A stretch of DNA of 64,000 bases, from assembly GCF_025464955.1 (NCBI RefSeq), contig NZ_JAODNM010000023.1, positions 168,901 to 232,900 of the forward strand, read 5' to 3'. This document shows positions 53,811-64,000 of this stretch, one piece after another. Positions within the stretch are counted from its first letter, which is position 1; every line of letters begins with the position of its first letter. The stretch is from Amycolatopsis sp. (lineage in GTDB: Bacteria; Actinomycetota; Actinomycetes; Mycobacteriales; Pseudonocardiaceae). The translations under genes and the position numbers were made by a program. The notes beneath the pieces are model-generated. The model saw nothing but the letters and a program-made list of their open reading frames with translations. It had not been told where the DNA came from and ran no database searches.

Positions 53811-54770
53811 ATGCGTGCTGTACAGGTGACCGAGTTCGGCGGGCCCGAGGTACTCGTCGCCGTCGAGCTGCCCGACCCGCAGGCCGGTCCCGGCGAGGTC
53901 CTCATCGAGGTCGACCGGATCGGCGTCAACTACGCCGACACCCACCAGGCCGAGAACTCCTATCTCTCGCCGAGCAAGCTGCCGCTGGTTCCCGGGGGAG
54001 AGGTCGTCGGGCGTACGTCCGAGGGCAAACGCGTCGTCGCGCTCCTCAACGGCGGCGGCGGTTACGCGCAGCTCGCTGTCGGCACGGCCCCGATGACCAT
54101 CGACGTGCCCGACGACATCGACGACCTCACCGCGTTGTCGTTCATCGTTCAGGGCGTCACGGCGTGGCTGCTGCTGCGCAAGAGTGCGCACCTCGAGCAG
54201 GGTGATTCCGTCGTGGTCCACGCGGCCGCCGGCGGTGTCGGCACCATCGCCGTCCAGTTGGCCAAGGCGTGGGGCGCCGGCCGGGTGATCGCCACCGCGA
54301 GCAGCGAGTCCAAGCGGGAACTGGCGCTGGAGCTGGGCGCGGACGTCGCGATCGACTCGCGCGCCGAGGACATGACCGCCGCGCTGCGTGAGGCGAACGG
54401 CGGCAAGCGCGTCGACGTCGTGCTCGACATGACCGGCGGCGCGACGACGGACCAGAGCATCGCCGCGCTCGCCGCGTTCGGCAGGCTCGCGTTTTACGGC
54501 ATGGCCAGCCGAGAGCAGCCGAAGGCGATCGAAGCGCGCAACCTGCTCGGGCACTCCACGGCCGTCGCAGGCATGTGGCTGCCGCACGTATTTTCGTTAC
54601 CTGGCAACGTTTTCGGGCGCGCGATGACCGAGCTGTTCGAGCTGGCGCAGGCGGGCAAGATCCGCGCCGTCACCGGTGGCGAGTACGCGCTGTCCGACGC
54701 GCGCGGGGCGCACGAGGCACTCCGCTCCCGCTCCACCGTCGGGAAACTCCTCCTGGACCCGTCCCGCTAG
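53811..54770 (+). CDS. Zinc-independent MDR-family NADPH:quinone oxidoreductase
   Basis: 319 residues from ATG 53811 with GGAGGAG upstream. N-terminal GroES-like domain (MRAVQVTEFGGPEVLVAVEL) and NADPH-binding VVHAAAGGVGTIAVQLAKAWG. The structural/catalytic zinc ligands of alcohol dehydrogenases are missing, and the length and AAAGGVG motif fit quinone oxidoreductases (QOR). Likely repressed by the divergent TetR and induced by reactive quinones or electrophiles. Confidence 0.9.
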   Translation: MRAVQVTEFGGPEVLVAVELPDPQAGPGEVLIEVDRIGVNYADTHQAENSYLSPSKLPLVPGGEVVGRTSEGKRVVALLNGGGGYAQLAVGTAPMTIDVPDDIDDLTALSFIVQGVTAWLLLRKSAHLEQGDSVVVHAAAGGVGTIAVQLAKAWGAGRVIATASSESKRELALELGADVAIDSRAEDMTAALREANGGKRVDVVLDMTGGATTDQSIAALAAFGRLAFYGMASREQPKAIEARNLLGHSTAVAGMWLPHVFSLPGNVFGRAMTELFELAQAGKIRAVTGGEYALSDARGAHEALRSRSTVGKLLLDPSR

Positions 54771-54789
54771 ACCCCAACTCGGCGGCTGA

Positions 54790-56076
54790 TCACGCGGGCG
54801 GCGTCGCGAGGAGCTTCTCCAGCGGCGCCGCCTTGTGCAGGCATTCCTGCCACTCCGCCGCCGGATCCGAGTCCGCGGTGATCCCGCCGCCGACACCCAG
54901 TTCGACCCTGCCGGCATGGATTTCGAGCGTGCGGATGGCGACGTTCAGTTCCAGCCCGGCCACGGGCGACACCAGGCCGACCGCGCCGGTATAAACGCCA
55001 CGGGCGACGGGTTCGAGCTCGGCGATCAGGTCGAGCGCGCGGATCTTCGGCGCTCCGCTGACCGAGCCGGGCGGGAAGGTCGCCCGCAGCAGGTCTTCGT
55101 CGGTGAGCCCGGCCGCGAGTCGCCCTTCGACGGTGGACTCGAGGTGCCACACCCCGGGCGCGGCGCGGACGCTGAGCAGATCGGGCACCCGCACGCTGCC
55201 GACCTCGCAGACCCGCCCGAGGTCGTTACGGACCAGGTCGGTGATCATCACGTTCTCCGCGACGTCCTTCTCGGACTCCCGCAGCCGCCGCGCGAGCACG
55301 TCGTCCGCCGCGTCACGCCGCGGGAGGGTGCCTTTGATCGGCGTCGAGCGAACGAGATTCCCATGCCGGGAAAGGAAAAGCTCGGGTGACATGGAGACGA
55401 CGGCGCCCCACGAGCCGGCCAGGAAGGCCGCCCGGCGAGGGCCCATCCGCCGGACTCCTTCGGCGAACAGCGCGCTCGGCGACCCGTCGAACTCCCCCAT
55501 GAACCGGCTGCAGATGTTCGCCTGGAACAGTTCGCCGGCTTCGATCGCGTGCACGCACGCCTTCACCGCGTCGCGGTAGTCCATCGGCAGCGGCCGATCC
55601 AGCGCGGCGGCGGTCCAGGTCGCGTGTGGAGGTTCTCGGGTGAGCAGTTCGGCGAGCTCAGTGGCGAGCCGGTCGGGGTCGGCGGCTGCGTCGGATACCA
55701 GCGCTTCGAACCACCACTGCCCGTCCCCATCCAGTCGCAGCAAGTGATCCACCCAGCCCCAGGTGGCTTTCGGGAGCGCTGATCGACGTCGTGACGGGTC
55801 GACGAGGTCGTAGGACAGGTAACCCAGCCAGCCTCCGCCCACCGCACCCGGCACCGCGTCGCGCACAACCGGTTGCCTTGCGGGGACGGCGAAGGCCTCA
55901 TCGGGTTCGACTGTTCGCCCGCTCCAGGCAGGTACCAGCACCGCTCGCGAGGAGAACCACTCGCCGCACAACGCGGCCGGGGGCGGGAGTCCCTTTTCCC
56001 AGGCGCGGACGTCGAGCAGCAGCAACGCCGACTCCGGAGTCACCGCTGCTTCCAGCGCCCTGCGCACCAACCGCAT
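54790..56076 (-). CDS. pabB: Aminodeoxychorismate synthase component I
   Basis: 428 residues. Chorismate-binding enzyme with FQANICSRFMGEF, the active-site lysine in STPIKGTLPRR (PIKGT distinguishes PabB from anthranilate synthase), MITDLVRNDLGRVCEVGSV and TFPPGSVSGAPKIRAL. Makes 4-amino-4-deoxychorismate from chorismate and ammonia supplied by PabA, for folate. It could also feed chloramphenicol-type pathways, but nothing nearby suggests this. Starts at ATG 56076. Confidence 0.9.
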   Translation of the reverse strand: MRLVRRALEAAVTPESALLLLDVRAWEKGLPPPAALCGEWFSSRAVLVPAWSGRTVEPDEAFAVPARQPVVRDAVPGAVGGGWLGYLSYDLVDPSRRRSALPKATWGWVDHLLRLDGDGQWWFEALVSDAAADPDRLATELAELLTREPPHATWTAAALDRPLPMDYRDAVKACVHAIEAGELFQANICSRFMGEFDGSPSALFAEGVRRMGPRRAAFLAGSWGAVVSMSPELFLSRHGNLVRSTPIKGTLPRRDAADDVLARRLRESEKDVAENVMITDLVRNDLGRVCEVGSVRVPDLLSVRAAPGVWHLESTVEGRLAAGLTDEDLLRATFPPGSVSGAPKIRALDLIAELEPVARGVYTGAVGLVSPVAGLELNVAIRTLEIHAGRVELGVGGGITADSDPAAEWQECLHKAAPLEKLLATPPA

Positions 56077-56146
56077 GTCCGCATTGTCGCTGTCGCGCGG
56101 TCCGAGGCGAAAGCCCCGTGACTGAAAGCACCCCGGAGGGCGTCTC

Positions 56147-56761
56147 TCAGAGCAGCAGGTCGTTGAGCGTGAACGGGTAGACGACGGCGTTCTGAGCCAT
56201 CGACCCGCGGACCCCCGGCACCGACTCGTCGTTTCCGTACTGCTGCAGGCCGAGTCGCGCGTGGAACCAGCCCGGCCGTCCCGGGATCCCGTTGTGCCGC
56301 ACCAGCCACAGCATGACTTCGGAATCCGCCCACTTTTCCGGGTGCAGGCGGTGCAGCCAGAAGTCGTACTCCGCGTAGATGAGGACGCGTTCGACCTGCG
56401 CGGCGTGCCGCATCGCCTTGATCCACGCCTTGATGAACTTGTCGTCGACGTTCGGGGCGGCCACCTCCAGCGCCGGCGCCAGCGAACCGGGCGCGAACGC
56501 GCCGAGCTTGCTCGCCGTCCGGACGAAATGCTCCGCCTGGTCGTGCACCGCGCCTGGCCGGGCGTAGTGCCGCGCGCCGGTGTGGATCCCGGCTTCCTGC
56601 GCGCGGGCCATGTGCCGTTCCGCGGTCAGGTCGCTCCAATTGGTGTTCTCGGTGATGGTGACCGACGCGAAACGCACCTCACTGTCGCGGACGGCGTTCC
56701 AGTCGTCCACGATTTCACGGTGGGACAGGTCGATCCCGCGTTCGCATTCCGGTTCGGTCAT
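56147..56761 (-). CDS. GH25 lysozyme-like domain protein, catalytic pair altered
   Basis: 204 residues, no signal peptide. The fold signature ERGIDLSHREIVDDWNAVRD (D11 kept), AGIHTGARHYARP, RVLIYAEYDFW and LGLQQYGNDESVPG match GH25 (Lyc-type) muramidases. The usual P-x-LDVE strand reads APALEVA (97-101), so the conserved Asp-x-Glu is Glu-x-Ala. It may be inactive or bind glycans only. GGAGG touches the ATG, unusually close. Lies between pabB and metG. Confidence 0.78.
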   Translation of the reverse strand: MTEPECERGIDLSHREIVDDWNAVRDSEVRFASVTITENTNWSDLTAERHMARAQEAGIHTGARHYARPGAVHDQAEHFVRTASKLGAFAPGSLAPALEVAAPNVDDKFIKAWIKAMRHAAQVERVLIYAEYDFWLHRLHPEKWADSEVMLWLVRHNGIPGRPGWFHARLGLQQYGNDESVPGVRGSMAQNAVVYPFTLNDLLL

Positions 56762-56929
56762 CCTCCGCCTTTGAAATCCCCAGTGAAGTCCAGTGAAATG
56801 TCACCTTACGTCGGCGGGGCGGACCGCACGCGGCCTTTCTGCCTGCGTGTCTCCGGCGTCACGTTCGCCGAACGGCGTCTCCGGCCGTGCTCCGGCGGTC
56901 CCAGCCAACAATGCGCGAGACAGCATCCG

Positions 56930-56935
56930 TAGGCT
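56930..56935 (+). promoter_or_regulatory. -10 hexamer TAGGCT before metG (leaderless)
   Basis: TAGGCT ends 8 nt before ATG 56944 with no ribosome binding site in AAACAGGC. Confidence 0.5.
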
Positions 56936-56943
56936 AAACAGGC

Positions 56944-58737
56944 ATGAGCACCTCTGTACTTACAGCGGTGGCGTGGCCCTACGCCAACGGCCCCCGTCAC
57001 ATCGGCCATGTATCCGGATTCGGCGTCCCGTCGGACGTCTTCTCGCGCTACCAGCGAATGGCCGGCAACCGGGTGCTCATGGTCTCCGGCACCGACGAAC
57101 ACGGCACGCCGATCCAGGTCCAGGCCGAAAAGGAAGGCCTGACCCCGCAGGAGGCCGTCGACAAGTACACGCGGCAGATCGGCGAGGACCTCCAGGGTCT
57201 GGGCCTGACCTATGACCTGTTCACCAGGACCACCACCGGCAACCACGCCGCGGTGACCCAGCAGATCTTCCTCGCGCTGCATCGCAACGGCTACATCGTG
57301 CCGCGGACCACCACCGGCGCGGTCAGCCCGTCGACCGGCCGCACGCTGCCGGACCGCTACATCGAGGGCACCTGCCCGATCTGCGGGTACGACGGCGCGC
57401 GCGGTGACCAGTGCGACAACTGTGGCAATCAGCTCGACCCCGCCGAACTGATCAACCCGAAGTCGCGGGTGAACGGCGAGACGCCGAAGTTCGTCGAGAC
57501 CGAGCACCTGTTCCTCGACCTGCCCGCGTTCGCCGAGACGCTGGGCAAGTGGCTGTCGACGAAGACCGACTGGCGGCCGAACGTCCTCAACTTCACCAAG
57601 AACCTCGTCGACGACATGCGCCCCCGGCCGATCACGCGCGACCTCGACTGGGGCGTCAAGATCCCCCTCGACGGCTGGCGCGACGAGCCGATGAAGCGGT
57701 TCTACGTCTGGTTCGACGCGGTGATCGGTTACTTCTCGGCCAGCGTGGAGTGGGCCCGCCGGTCCGGCGACCCGGACGCCTGGCAGGAGTGGTGGCTCAA
57801 CCCGGACGCCCGGATGTACAACTTCATGGGCAAGGACAACATCACCTTCCATGCCCAGATCTGGCCGGCGCTGCTGTTCGGCCACAACGGCGAAGGTGAT
57901 CACGGGGGCGAGCCCGGTCCGTACGGGAAGCTGCACCTCCCGGACGAGATCGTCTCCAGCGAGTTCCTCACCATGAGCGGCTCGAAGTTCTCCACCTCGC
58001 GCGGCACGGTCATCTACGTCAACGACTTCCTGCGCGACTTCGGCCCGGACGCGCTCCGGTACTTCATCGCCGCGGCCGGCCCGGAGACCCAGGACACCGA
58101 CTTCACCTGGGACGAGTTCGTCCGCCGGACCAACTCCGAGCTCGCCAACGAGTGGGGCAACCTGGTCAACCGGTCGATCTCGATGGCGCACAAGAACGTC
58201 GGCGCCATCCCGCGTCCGGAGGCCCCGGAGGCGGCCGACGAGGAGCTGAAGGCGCTGTCGCTCAAGGCCTTCGACACCATCGGCGCCCACCTGAACCGGT
58301 CGCGGTTCAAGGCGGCCTCCGGCGAGGCCATGCGCGTCGTCACCGCGGCGAACCGGTACATCTCGGCGCAGGAGCCGTGGAAGCTCAAGGACGATCCCGC
58401 TCGCCGGGACACCGTCCTCCACACCGCCCTGCAGGTCGTCTCGGACGCCAACACGCTGCTGACGCCGTTCCTGCCGCACTCGGCGCAGAAGGTCCACGAG
58501 GCCCTCGGCGGCACCGGCATCTGGGCTTCGCAGCCGGAGCTGTCCGAGGTCGAGGACCTCGACCTCCCCGGCCGGATCAACCCGATCATCACCGGGGACT
58601 ACAAGGCCGAGCAGGCCGAGTGGAAGTCGACGCCGATCGAGGTCGGCCGGCCGCTGCAGAAGCCGAGCCCGCTGTTCGCCAAGCTCGACCCCGAGCTCGG
58701 CGAGACGGGCCCGGAGTGGGCCCCGATCGCGAAGTAG
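56944..58737 (+). CDS. metG: Methionyl-tRNA synthetase
   Basis: 597 residues. Class I signature HIGH in [14 protein letters not shown], zinc knuckle [25 protein letters not shown]-equivalent [13 protein letters not shown], and an anticodon-binding domain containing [17 protein letters not shown]. Short actinobacterial form without the C-terminal tRNA-binding domain. Charges tRNA-Met. tatD follows after a short gap. Confidence 0.96.
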   Translation: MSTSVLTAVAWPYANGPRHIGHVSGFGVPSDVFSRYQRMAGNRVLMVSGTDEHGTPIQVQAEKEGLTPQEAVDKYTRQIGEDLQGLGLTYDLFTRTTTGNHAAVTQQIFLALHRNGYIVPRTTTGAVSPSTGRTLPDRYIEGTCPICGYDGARGDQCDNCGNQLDPAELINPKSRVNGETPKFVETEHLFLDLPAFAETLGKWLSTKTDWRPNVLNFTKNLVDDMRPRPITRDLDWGVKIPLDGWRDEPMKRFYVWFDAVIGYFSASVEWARRSGDPDAWQEWWLNPDARMYNFMGKDNITFHAQIWPALLFGHNGEGDHGGEPGPYGKLHLPDEIVSSEFLTMSGSKFSTSRGTVIYVNDFLRDFGPDALRYFIAAAGPETQDTDFTWDEFVRRTNSELANEWGNLVNRSISMAHKNVGAIPRPEAPEAADEELKALSLKAFDTIGAHLNRSRFKAASGEAMRVVTAANRYISAQEPWKLKDDPARRDTVLHTALQVVSDANTLLTPFLPHSAQKVHEALGGTGIWASQPELSEVEDLDLPGRINPIITGDYKAEQAEWKSTPIEVGRPLQKPSPLFAKLDPELGETGPEWAPIAK

Positions 58738-58760
58738 CGCTACGAGGAGGACCGGCCCAG

Positions 58761-59597
58761 GTGGACAGGAGTAATAAGGAGAAGCCGCCGGTGCCGGACA
58801 GGCTGCCGGTGTCGGTGGTCGATTCGCACACGCACCTCGACGCCTGCGGCGCGGTCACGGCGGCCGACGTCGTCGCCATGGTCGACCGTGCCGAGCTCGC
58901 GGGCGTGGCGCGGGTCGTCACCGTCGCCGACGACCTCGCCTCCGCGCGGTGGGTCGTCGAGGCGTCCACTTGGGACCGGCGGGTGTTCGGCGCGGTGGCG
59001 CTGCATCCCACCCGCACCAAGGACTTCGGCGACGCCGAACGGTCCGAAGTGGAACGCCTCGCCGCCGCGCCGCGGGTTGTCGCGATAGGAGAGACGGGTC
59101 TCGACTACTACTGGGACTACGCGCCGCACGACGCCCAGCAGGATGCCTTCCGCTGGCATATCGACCTCGCGAAGCGGCTCGGCAAGCCGTTGATGATCCA
59201 CGACCGCGACGCACACGACGACGTCCTGCGCATCCTCGACGAAGAGGGTGCTCCGGACGACGTCGTGTTCCACTGCTTCTCCGGTGACGTCGACGTCGCG
59301 CGGCGCTGCGTGGCGGCGGGTTACGTGCTCTCGTTCGCCGGCACCGTGACCTTCCGCAACGCGCGGGCGTTGCGTGAGGTCGCGCGGTTCGTCCCGTCGG
59401 ACCAGTTCCTCGTCGAGACCGACGCGCCGTTTCTGACCCCCCACCCGTTCCGTGGGCAGCCGAACGAGCCGTATTGCGCCGCGTACACCGTCCGTAACCT
59501 CGCCGAACTGCGCGGCGTGGGCGTGCACGAGGTCGCGGAAGCGGCACGGGCCAACGCGGAACGCGTATTCCGACTGCTCAGTGTTACTTCCAGTTGA
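58761..59597 (+). CDS. tatD: TatD-family metal-dependent deoxyribonuclease
   Basis: 278 residues from GTG 58761 (GAGGAGG 10 nt ahead); GTG 58791 with AAGGAG upstream would be 10 residues shorter. Metal-binding motifs: VVDSHTHLDACG, VAIGETGLDYYWDYAPHDAQ, GKPLMIHDRDAHDDV, VVFHCFSGDVD and VETDAPFLTPHPFRG. Cytoplasmic DNase/hydrolase, normally next to metG and upstream of rpf and ksgA in actinobacteria. Confidence 0.94.
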   Translation: MDRSNKEKPPVPDRLPVSVVDSHTHLDACGAVTAADVVAMVDRAELAGVARVVTVADDLASARWVVEASTWDRRVFGAVALHPTRTKDFGDAERSEVERLAAAPRVVAIGETGLDYYWDYAPHDAQQDAFRWHIDLAKRLGKPLMIHDRDAHDDVLRILDEEGAPDDVVFHCFSGDVDVARRCVAAGYVLSFAGTVTFRNARALREVARFVPSDQFLVETDAPFLTPHPFRGQPNEPYCAAYTVRNLAELRGVGVHEVAEAARANAERVFRLLSVTSS

Positions 59598-59717
59598 ACG
59601 CGTAGCGACGAGGTTGCGACATTCGGGGAGCCGATACGTCCACCTGAGGAGTGACGAAGGTCACGACACTCCGGGGGGTGTTTGCGCAACCCGCCAGCCT
59701 TCGTTACTGTCCCGTGA

Positions 59718-61355
<1,638 letters not shown>

Positions 61356-61368
61356 CTTTTTCGAAGTC

Positions 61369-61419
61369 CCCTCAAGGTCATCTTGGGTGCGTTCACCGCA
61401 TCTAAGGTGACCTTGAGGG
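61369..61419. terminator. 12-bp inverted repeat between rpf and ksgA
   Basis: CCCTCAAGGTCA (61369-61380) and TGACCTTGAGGG (61408-61419) are exact reverse complements with a 27-nt loop, directly after the rpf stop. Probably the rpf terminator, but it ends only 22 bp before the ksgA -10, so an operator role is possible. Confidence 0.55.
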
Positions 61420-61440
61420 TTTCTTGGGGACGGCCGCAGA

Positions 61441-61446
61441 TAGGCT
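61441..61446 (+). promoter_or_regulatory. -10 hexamer TAGGCT before ksgA (leaderless)
   Basis: TAGGCT ends 7 nt before GTG 61454. It selects that GTG over the in-frame TTG at 61424, which would lie upstream of the transcription start. Confidence 0.5.
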
Positions 61447-61453
61447 GCCGGAT

Positions 61454-62302
61454 GTGACTGCACTGCTCGGGCCTGCCGAGATCCGCGGGCTGGCCGCCGA
61501 GCTGAACGTCCGCCCGACCAAGAAGCTCGGCCAGAACTTCGTCCACGATCCCAACACCGTGCGTCGCATCGTCGACCTCGCCGGCGTCGGACCGGACGAC
61601 GTCGTGCTCGAGGTCGGGCCCGGCCTGGGGTCGCTGACGCTGGGGCTGCTCGCCGCGGGCGCGCGCGTGGTCGCCGTCGAGATCGACCCGGTGCTCGCCG
61701 AGCGGCTGCCGCTGACCATCGCCGAGCGCGCCCCCGAGGTCGCCGACCGGCTCACCGTGCTCACCGCCGACGCGCTGCGTGTGCGCGCGTCCGACTTCGA
61801 GCTCGCGCCGACGAGCATGGTCGCCAACCTGCCCTACAACGTCGCCGTGCCGGTCGTGCTGACCCTCCTCGCCGAACTGCCGTCGCTGCGCCGCGGCATG
61901 GTCATGGTCCAGACCGAGGTCGCCGACCGGATGGCCGCCGGCCCCGGTAGCCGCATCTACGGCGTCCCCAGCGTCAAGCTTGCTTGGTATGGCAACGCCC
62001 GCAAGGTCGCGGCTGTTCCCCGCGCGGTGTTCTGGCCGGTGCCCAACGTCGATTCGGCGCTGGTTTCGTTCGAACGCGGCGAGCTTCTGTCCACTGTGGA
62101 CAGGGTTGCGCTGTTTGCCATTGTGGACGCGGCATTCTCCCAGCGACGCAAGACGCTGCGTGCCGCGCTCGCCACCTGGGCGGGTTCGGCCGACCGCGCG
62201 GGGGAACTGCTCGCCACAGCCGGTATCGATCCGAAGACGCGCGGTGAGCAGTTGACCGTCCATGATTTCGTGAGGATCGCCGTCGCGGCCGGTCAGGCCT
62301 GA
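61454..62302 (+). CDS. rsmA: 16S rRNA dimethyladenosine transferase KsgA/RsmA
   Basis: 282 residues from GTG 61454. KsgA signatures: [23 protein letters not shown] motif [19 protein letters not shown], the catalytic NLPYN in [13 protein letters not shown], and [14 protein letters not shown]. Dimethylates A1518 and A1519 of 16S rRNA during 30S maturation. Part of the metG-tatD-rpf-ksgA core block. Confidence 0.95.
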   Translation: MTALLGPAEIRGLAAELNVRPTKKLGQNFVHDPNTVRRIVDLAGVGPDDVVLEVGPGLGSLTLGLLAAGARVVAVEIDPVLAERLPLTIAERAPEVADRLTVLTADALRVRASDFELAPTSMVANLPYNVAVPVVLTLLAELPSLRRGMVMVQTEVADRMAAGPGSRIYGVPSVKLAWYGNARKVAAVPRAVFWPVPNVDSALVSFERGELLSTVDRVALFAIVDAAFSQRRKTLRAALATWAGSADRAGELLATAGIDPKTRGEQLTVHDFVRIAVAAGQA

Positions 62303-62487
62303 TAATCCCGCACTTTGGACACGTCCGGCGGGCTGCCCGAACGGGCGGCATCATGGGAAAACGCCTCGCGCGACACCGTCAGCCGGCCATTCTCACCAGG
62401 CGTGACGTTCTGTCGCGCTTGTCAGGCGAACGTGTGATCTGTGCCTATCCCCTTGCTTTCACCCTGTGGGATCGGTTCTACTAGAGC

Positions 62488-62575
62488 TGCCATCCCGAGC
62501 GACTGAGAGACCTGGCTCGCTGAAGTCGCAGCAACCACCCCCGTGGGCAGGTGCTACCGCCAGGACCGATGGAGG
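62488..62575 (+). ncRNA. SAM riboswitch (SAM-I/IV-variant type)
   Basis: P1 closes CCATC (62490-62494) with GATGG (62568-62572). Inside are the stem GCGAC (62499-62503)/GTCGC (62525-62529), the S-box-like CTGAAGTCGCAGCAACC and GGTGCTACC segments with stem CACC/GGTG, and a likely pseudoknot between loop CCTGG (62511-62515) and CCAGG (62560-62564). This layout is that of SAM-sensing riboswitches of actinobacteria. It lies about 210 nt upstream of a MetN-like gene, as expected for methionine-related control. Confidence 0.8.
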
Positions 62576-62702
62576 AATTGTGTACCGGTCTCGAATGCTC
62601 ACGCGGCGACGCGTCGTGGATGAGGGTCGCCGCACGGTCTGTGCGTGTCGACGCTCCACCGCTTTCGCCTGAGTCCTACTCCCACCCCGTTCTCTAACTG
62701 AT

Positions 62703-62719
62703 CCGTCCTTTTTGGACGG
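62703..62719 (+). terminator. Small hairpin in the riboswitch expression platform
   Basis: CCGTCC (62703-62708) pairs with GGACGG (62714-62719) around a TTTTT loop. It lies between the aptamer and the gene start at 62782. No T-run follows, so termination or attenuation is only a suggestion. The stretch from 62303 to 62487 shows no gene. Confidence 0.4.
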
Positions 62720-62781
62720 CTAATCGGTGACGGCCTCGCGCGCCCTCTGGTCGAGCTGCGCGCCCTTTTTCTGGAGCATTC

Positions 62782-63795
62782 GTGATCACTGTCGAAAATC
62801 TCAGCAAGTCCTTTGCCACCAAGGGAAAACCGGTTATCGCACTGCGCGACGTGAGCGTGGACATCGAGGCAGGTTCACTGTTCGGTGTCGTCGGCCCCGC
62901 CGGTTCCGGTAAGTCGACGCTGGCTCGGTGCATCGGGCTGCAGGAGCGCCCGGACCGCGGCGTCGTCCGCTTGGACGGCCTGAACACCGGCACGCTCGAT
63001 GGGCGTCGCCTGCGTGAGGTGCGTCGCCAGGTCGGCATCCTCGACACCAAGTCCGAGCTGCACGGTGAGCGCACGGTCGCCGGCAACATCGCGGCGCCGC
63101 TCGAGCAGCTCGGCCTCGACGGGCCGCAGCGCCGGACCCGCGTCGGCAACCTGCTGGACCTGGTCGGCCTCACCCAGCGGGCGACCCAGCGGCCGTCGGA
63201 GCTGACCGCGGGCCAGCGTCGCCGGGTCGCCGTCGCGCGGGCACTCACCGTCGGACCGGCGGTGCTGCTGGCCGACGACCCGACGGCCGATGTGTCGCCG
63301 GAAGAGGCCGGCGCCGTCCTCGCCGTGCTGGACCGGGCTCGCGCCGAGCTCGGTGTCACCGTGCTGCTGACCACGCCCGACGCCGGTGTCGTCCGGCGCA
63401 TCTGCGACGGGGTCGCGGTCCTGGAGGAAGGCGCGATCGTCGAGCGGGGTTCCGTGCTCGACCTGGTGGGCGACCCCACGACCCGGACTTCGCAGTCGCT
63501 GCTGCCCGCCATCGAGACCACCCGCGCCCAGTCCGCGCGGTACGAGCGGTCGGTCGACGTCGTGCTCATCGGCTTCGCCTCGATCGGCGCGCTGCTGCCC
63601 GAGGCGGCTACCCGCTTCGACGTCGAGCTCGCCACCATCGGCGGCGGCGTGACGAAGATCGGCGACACCCCGGTCGCGCGCTTCCGCCTCGGCCTCCGCG
63701 GCCAGCAGTCGGACTCCGCGCTCGCGTGGATCTCCGAACGCGGTGCCCACGTCACGCACACCGCCCGCGGCCCCCAGGGCGTTGCCGCCGCGTAG
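62782..63795 (+). CDS. MetN-like ABC ATPase with NIL domain, eroded ATPase motifs
   Basis: 337 residues from GTG 62782 with GGAG upstream. The overall layout is that of MetN: ATPase (1-235) plus C-terminal NIL domain (about 255-335). Walker A GPAGSGKSTLARCIG is intact. The Q-loop reads VGILDTKSEL (Gln lost), the signature LTAGQRRRVAVARAL, Walker B VLLADDPTADVSP (catalytic Glu to Asp) and the H-loop LLTTPDAGVV (His lost). No MetI or MetQ gene follows: a terminator and an opposing gene end the transcript. Upstream SAM riboswitch ties it to methionine. It may be a non-transporting or regulatory ATPase. Confidence 0.85.
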   Translation: MITVENLSKSFATKGKPVIALRDVSVDIEAGSLFGVVGPAGSGKSTLARCIGLQERPDRGVVRLDGLNTGTLDGRRLREVRRQVGILDTKSELHGERTVAGNIAAPLEQLGLDGPQRRTRVGNLLDLVGLTQRATQRPSELTAGQRRRVAVARALTVGPAVLLADDPTADVSPEEAGAVLAVLDRARAELGVTVLLTTPDAGVVRRICDGVAVLEEGAIVERGSVLDLVGDPTTRTSQSLLPAIETTRAQSARYERSVDVVLIGFASIGALLPEAATRFDVELATIGGGVTKIGDTPVARFRLGLRGQQSDSALAWISERGAHVTHTARGPQGVAAA

Positions 63796-63798
63796 GTC

Positions 63799-63881
63799 GG
63801 TGGCTTTAAAGACCCCTCAGGGCCACCTGATGGCGGCCGCCGCATTTGCGGTCAACGCCAATGCCTGGAACTTAGGCGTTG
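63799..63881. terminator. Two hairpins in the convergent gap
   Basis: GGTGGC (63799-63804) pairs with GCCACC (63822-63827), just after the MetN-like stop. CAACGCC (63853-63859) pairs with GGCGTTG (63875-63881), just beyond the stop of the opposing gene. Each probably terminates one strand. Confidence 0.55.
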
Positions 63882-63888
63882 CCGATAA

Positions 63889-64000
63889 TTAAAGCGTTGG
63901 TTTGTTGGGGTCTTCCGGTGTGATGCCCGAAGCGGTCAGGTAGTCGTGGAACTGGGCCAGTGTGGTGAGTGGAGTGCCTGGCTCGGTGACGTGTCCGACA
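63889..64000 (-). CDS. C-terminal fragment of an unidentified protein, cut by the window end
   Basis: The last 36 codons read in one frame to TAA (63889-63891): TEPGTPLTTLAQFHDYLTAS, then GITPEDPNKPTL. Codon use is typical of the genome and the terminator placement fits a real 3' end. The family cannot be recognised from this fragment. Confidence 0.5.
   Translation of the reverse strand, partial: VGHVTEPGTPLTTLAQFHDYLTASGITPEDPNKPTL

Noticed and set aside
62466..62672. Short open frame across the riboswitch region
   Set aside because: It coincides with the conserved RNA structure and has no protein-like composition.

Overview
The window is high-GC (about 70%) actinobacterial DNA. GTG and TTG starts are common, neighbouring genes overlap by ATGA or GTGA, and several genes have a TANNNT -10 hexamer only 7-8 nt before the start codon, as expected for leaderless mRNAs. 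Housekeeping synteny (pmt / rsmI / pabB / metG / tatD / rpf / ksgA), a DasR-like operator and the cluster content suggest a filamentous actinomycete, most likely a Pseudonocardiaceae member such as Amycolatopsis. The genus is inference.

Region 1 (1-15900) is an amino-acid catabolic island. After a cut-off luciferase-like monooxygenase, one operon (419-7872) encodes a two-domain VOC protein, a polar amino-acid ABC transporter (ATPase, permease, lipoprotein), a three-part FAD/[2Fe-2S] imino-acid dehydrogenase (HcnB-, HcnC- and HcnA-like) and a DapA-family deaminase/aldolase. A convergent aldehyde dehydrogenase follows. Together they match oxidation of D-4-hydroxyproline (or a related imino acid) to 2-oxoglutarate. 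A second operon (9562-15900) encodes a class III aminotransferase, an ATP-NAD kinase-like protein, two subunits resembling the glycine cleavage P-protein but changed in its signature motifs, and a 3-hydroxyacyl-CoA-type dehydrogenase. Its substrate is unknown.

Region 2 (15963-37416) is a RiPP gene cluster and the most interesting part. It opens with a 1447-residue SARP/STAND/WD40 regulator. Two tiny precursor peptides follow, with related leaders and two 25-residue Ser/Thr/Cys-rich cores ending in Cys-Phe. Then come a P450, a C39-peptidase ABC exporter, a second ABC protein, a YcaO cyclodehydratase fused to a leader-binding/E1-like domain, a SagB-type azoline oxidase and a split LanB dehydratase (glutamylation plus elimination). 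An ABC-2 transporter, a two-component system, a Lys-rich 47-residue protein and a LuxR-type regulator with a defective receiver end the cluster. The enzyme set predicts a linear, azole- and dehydroamino-acid-containing peptide (goadsporin-like). No pyridine synthase is present, so it should not be a macrocyclic thiopeptide.

Region 3 (37885-49868) is a mixed block: DUF2786 protein, aromatic amino-acid decarboxylase, TetR-SGNH hydrolase pair with tandem operators, AraC/DJ-1 regulator, MOSC protein with TetR partner, secreted GH20 hexosaminidase with a DasR-like site, propionyl-CoA synthetase, and a membrane Ser/Thr kinase with N-terminal membrane segments.

Region 4 (50062-64000) is chromosomal core: protein O-mannosyltransferase, GNAT, rsmI, QsdR-type TetR with a divergent quinone oxidoreductase, pabB, a GH25-like protein lacking the usual acidic pair, metG, tatD, rpf and ksgA. 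It ends with a SAM riboswitch ahead of an orphan MetN-like ATPase with eroded motifs. A fragment of an unidentified gene runs off the right end.
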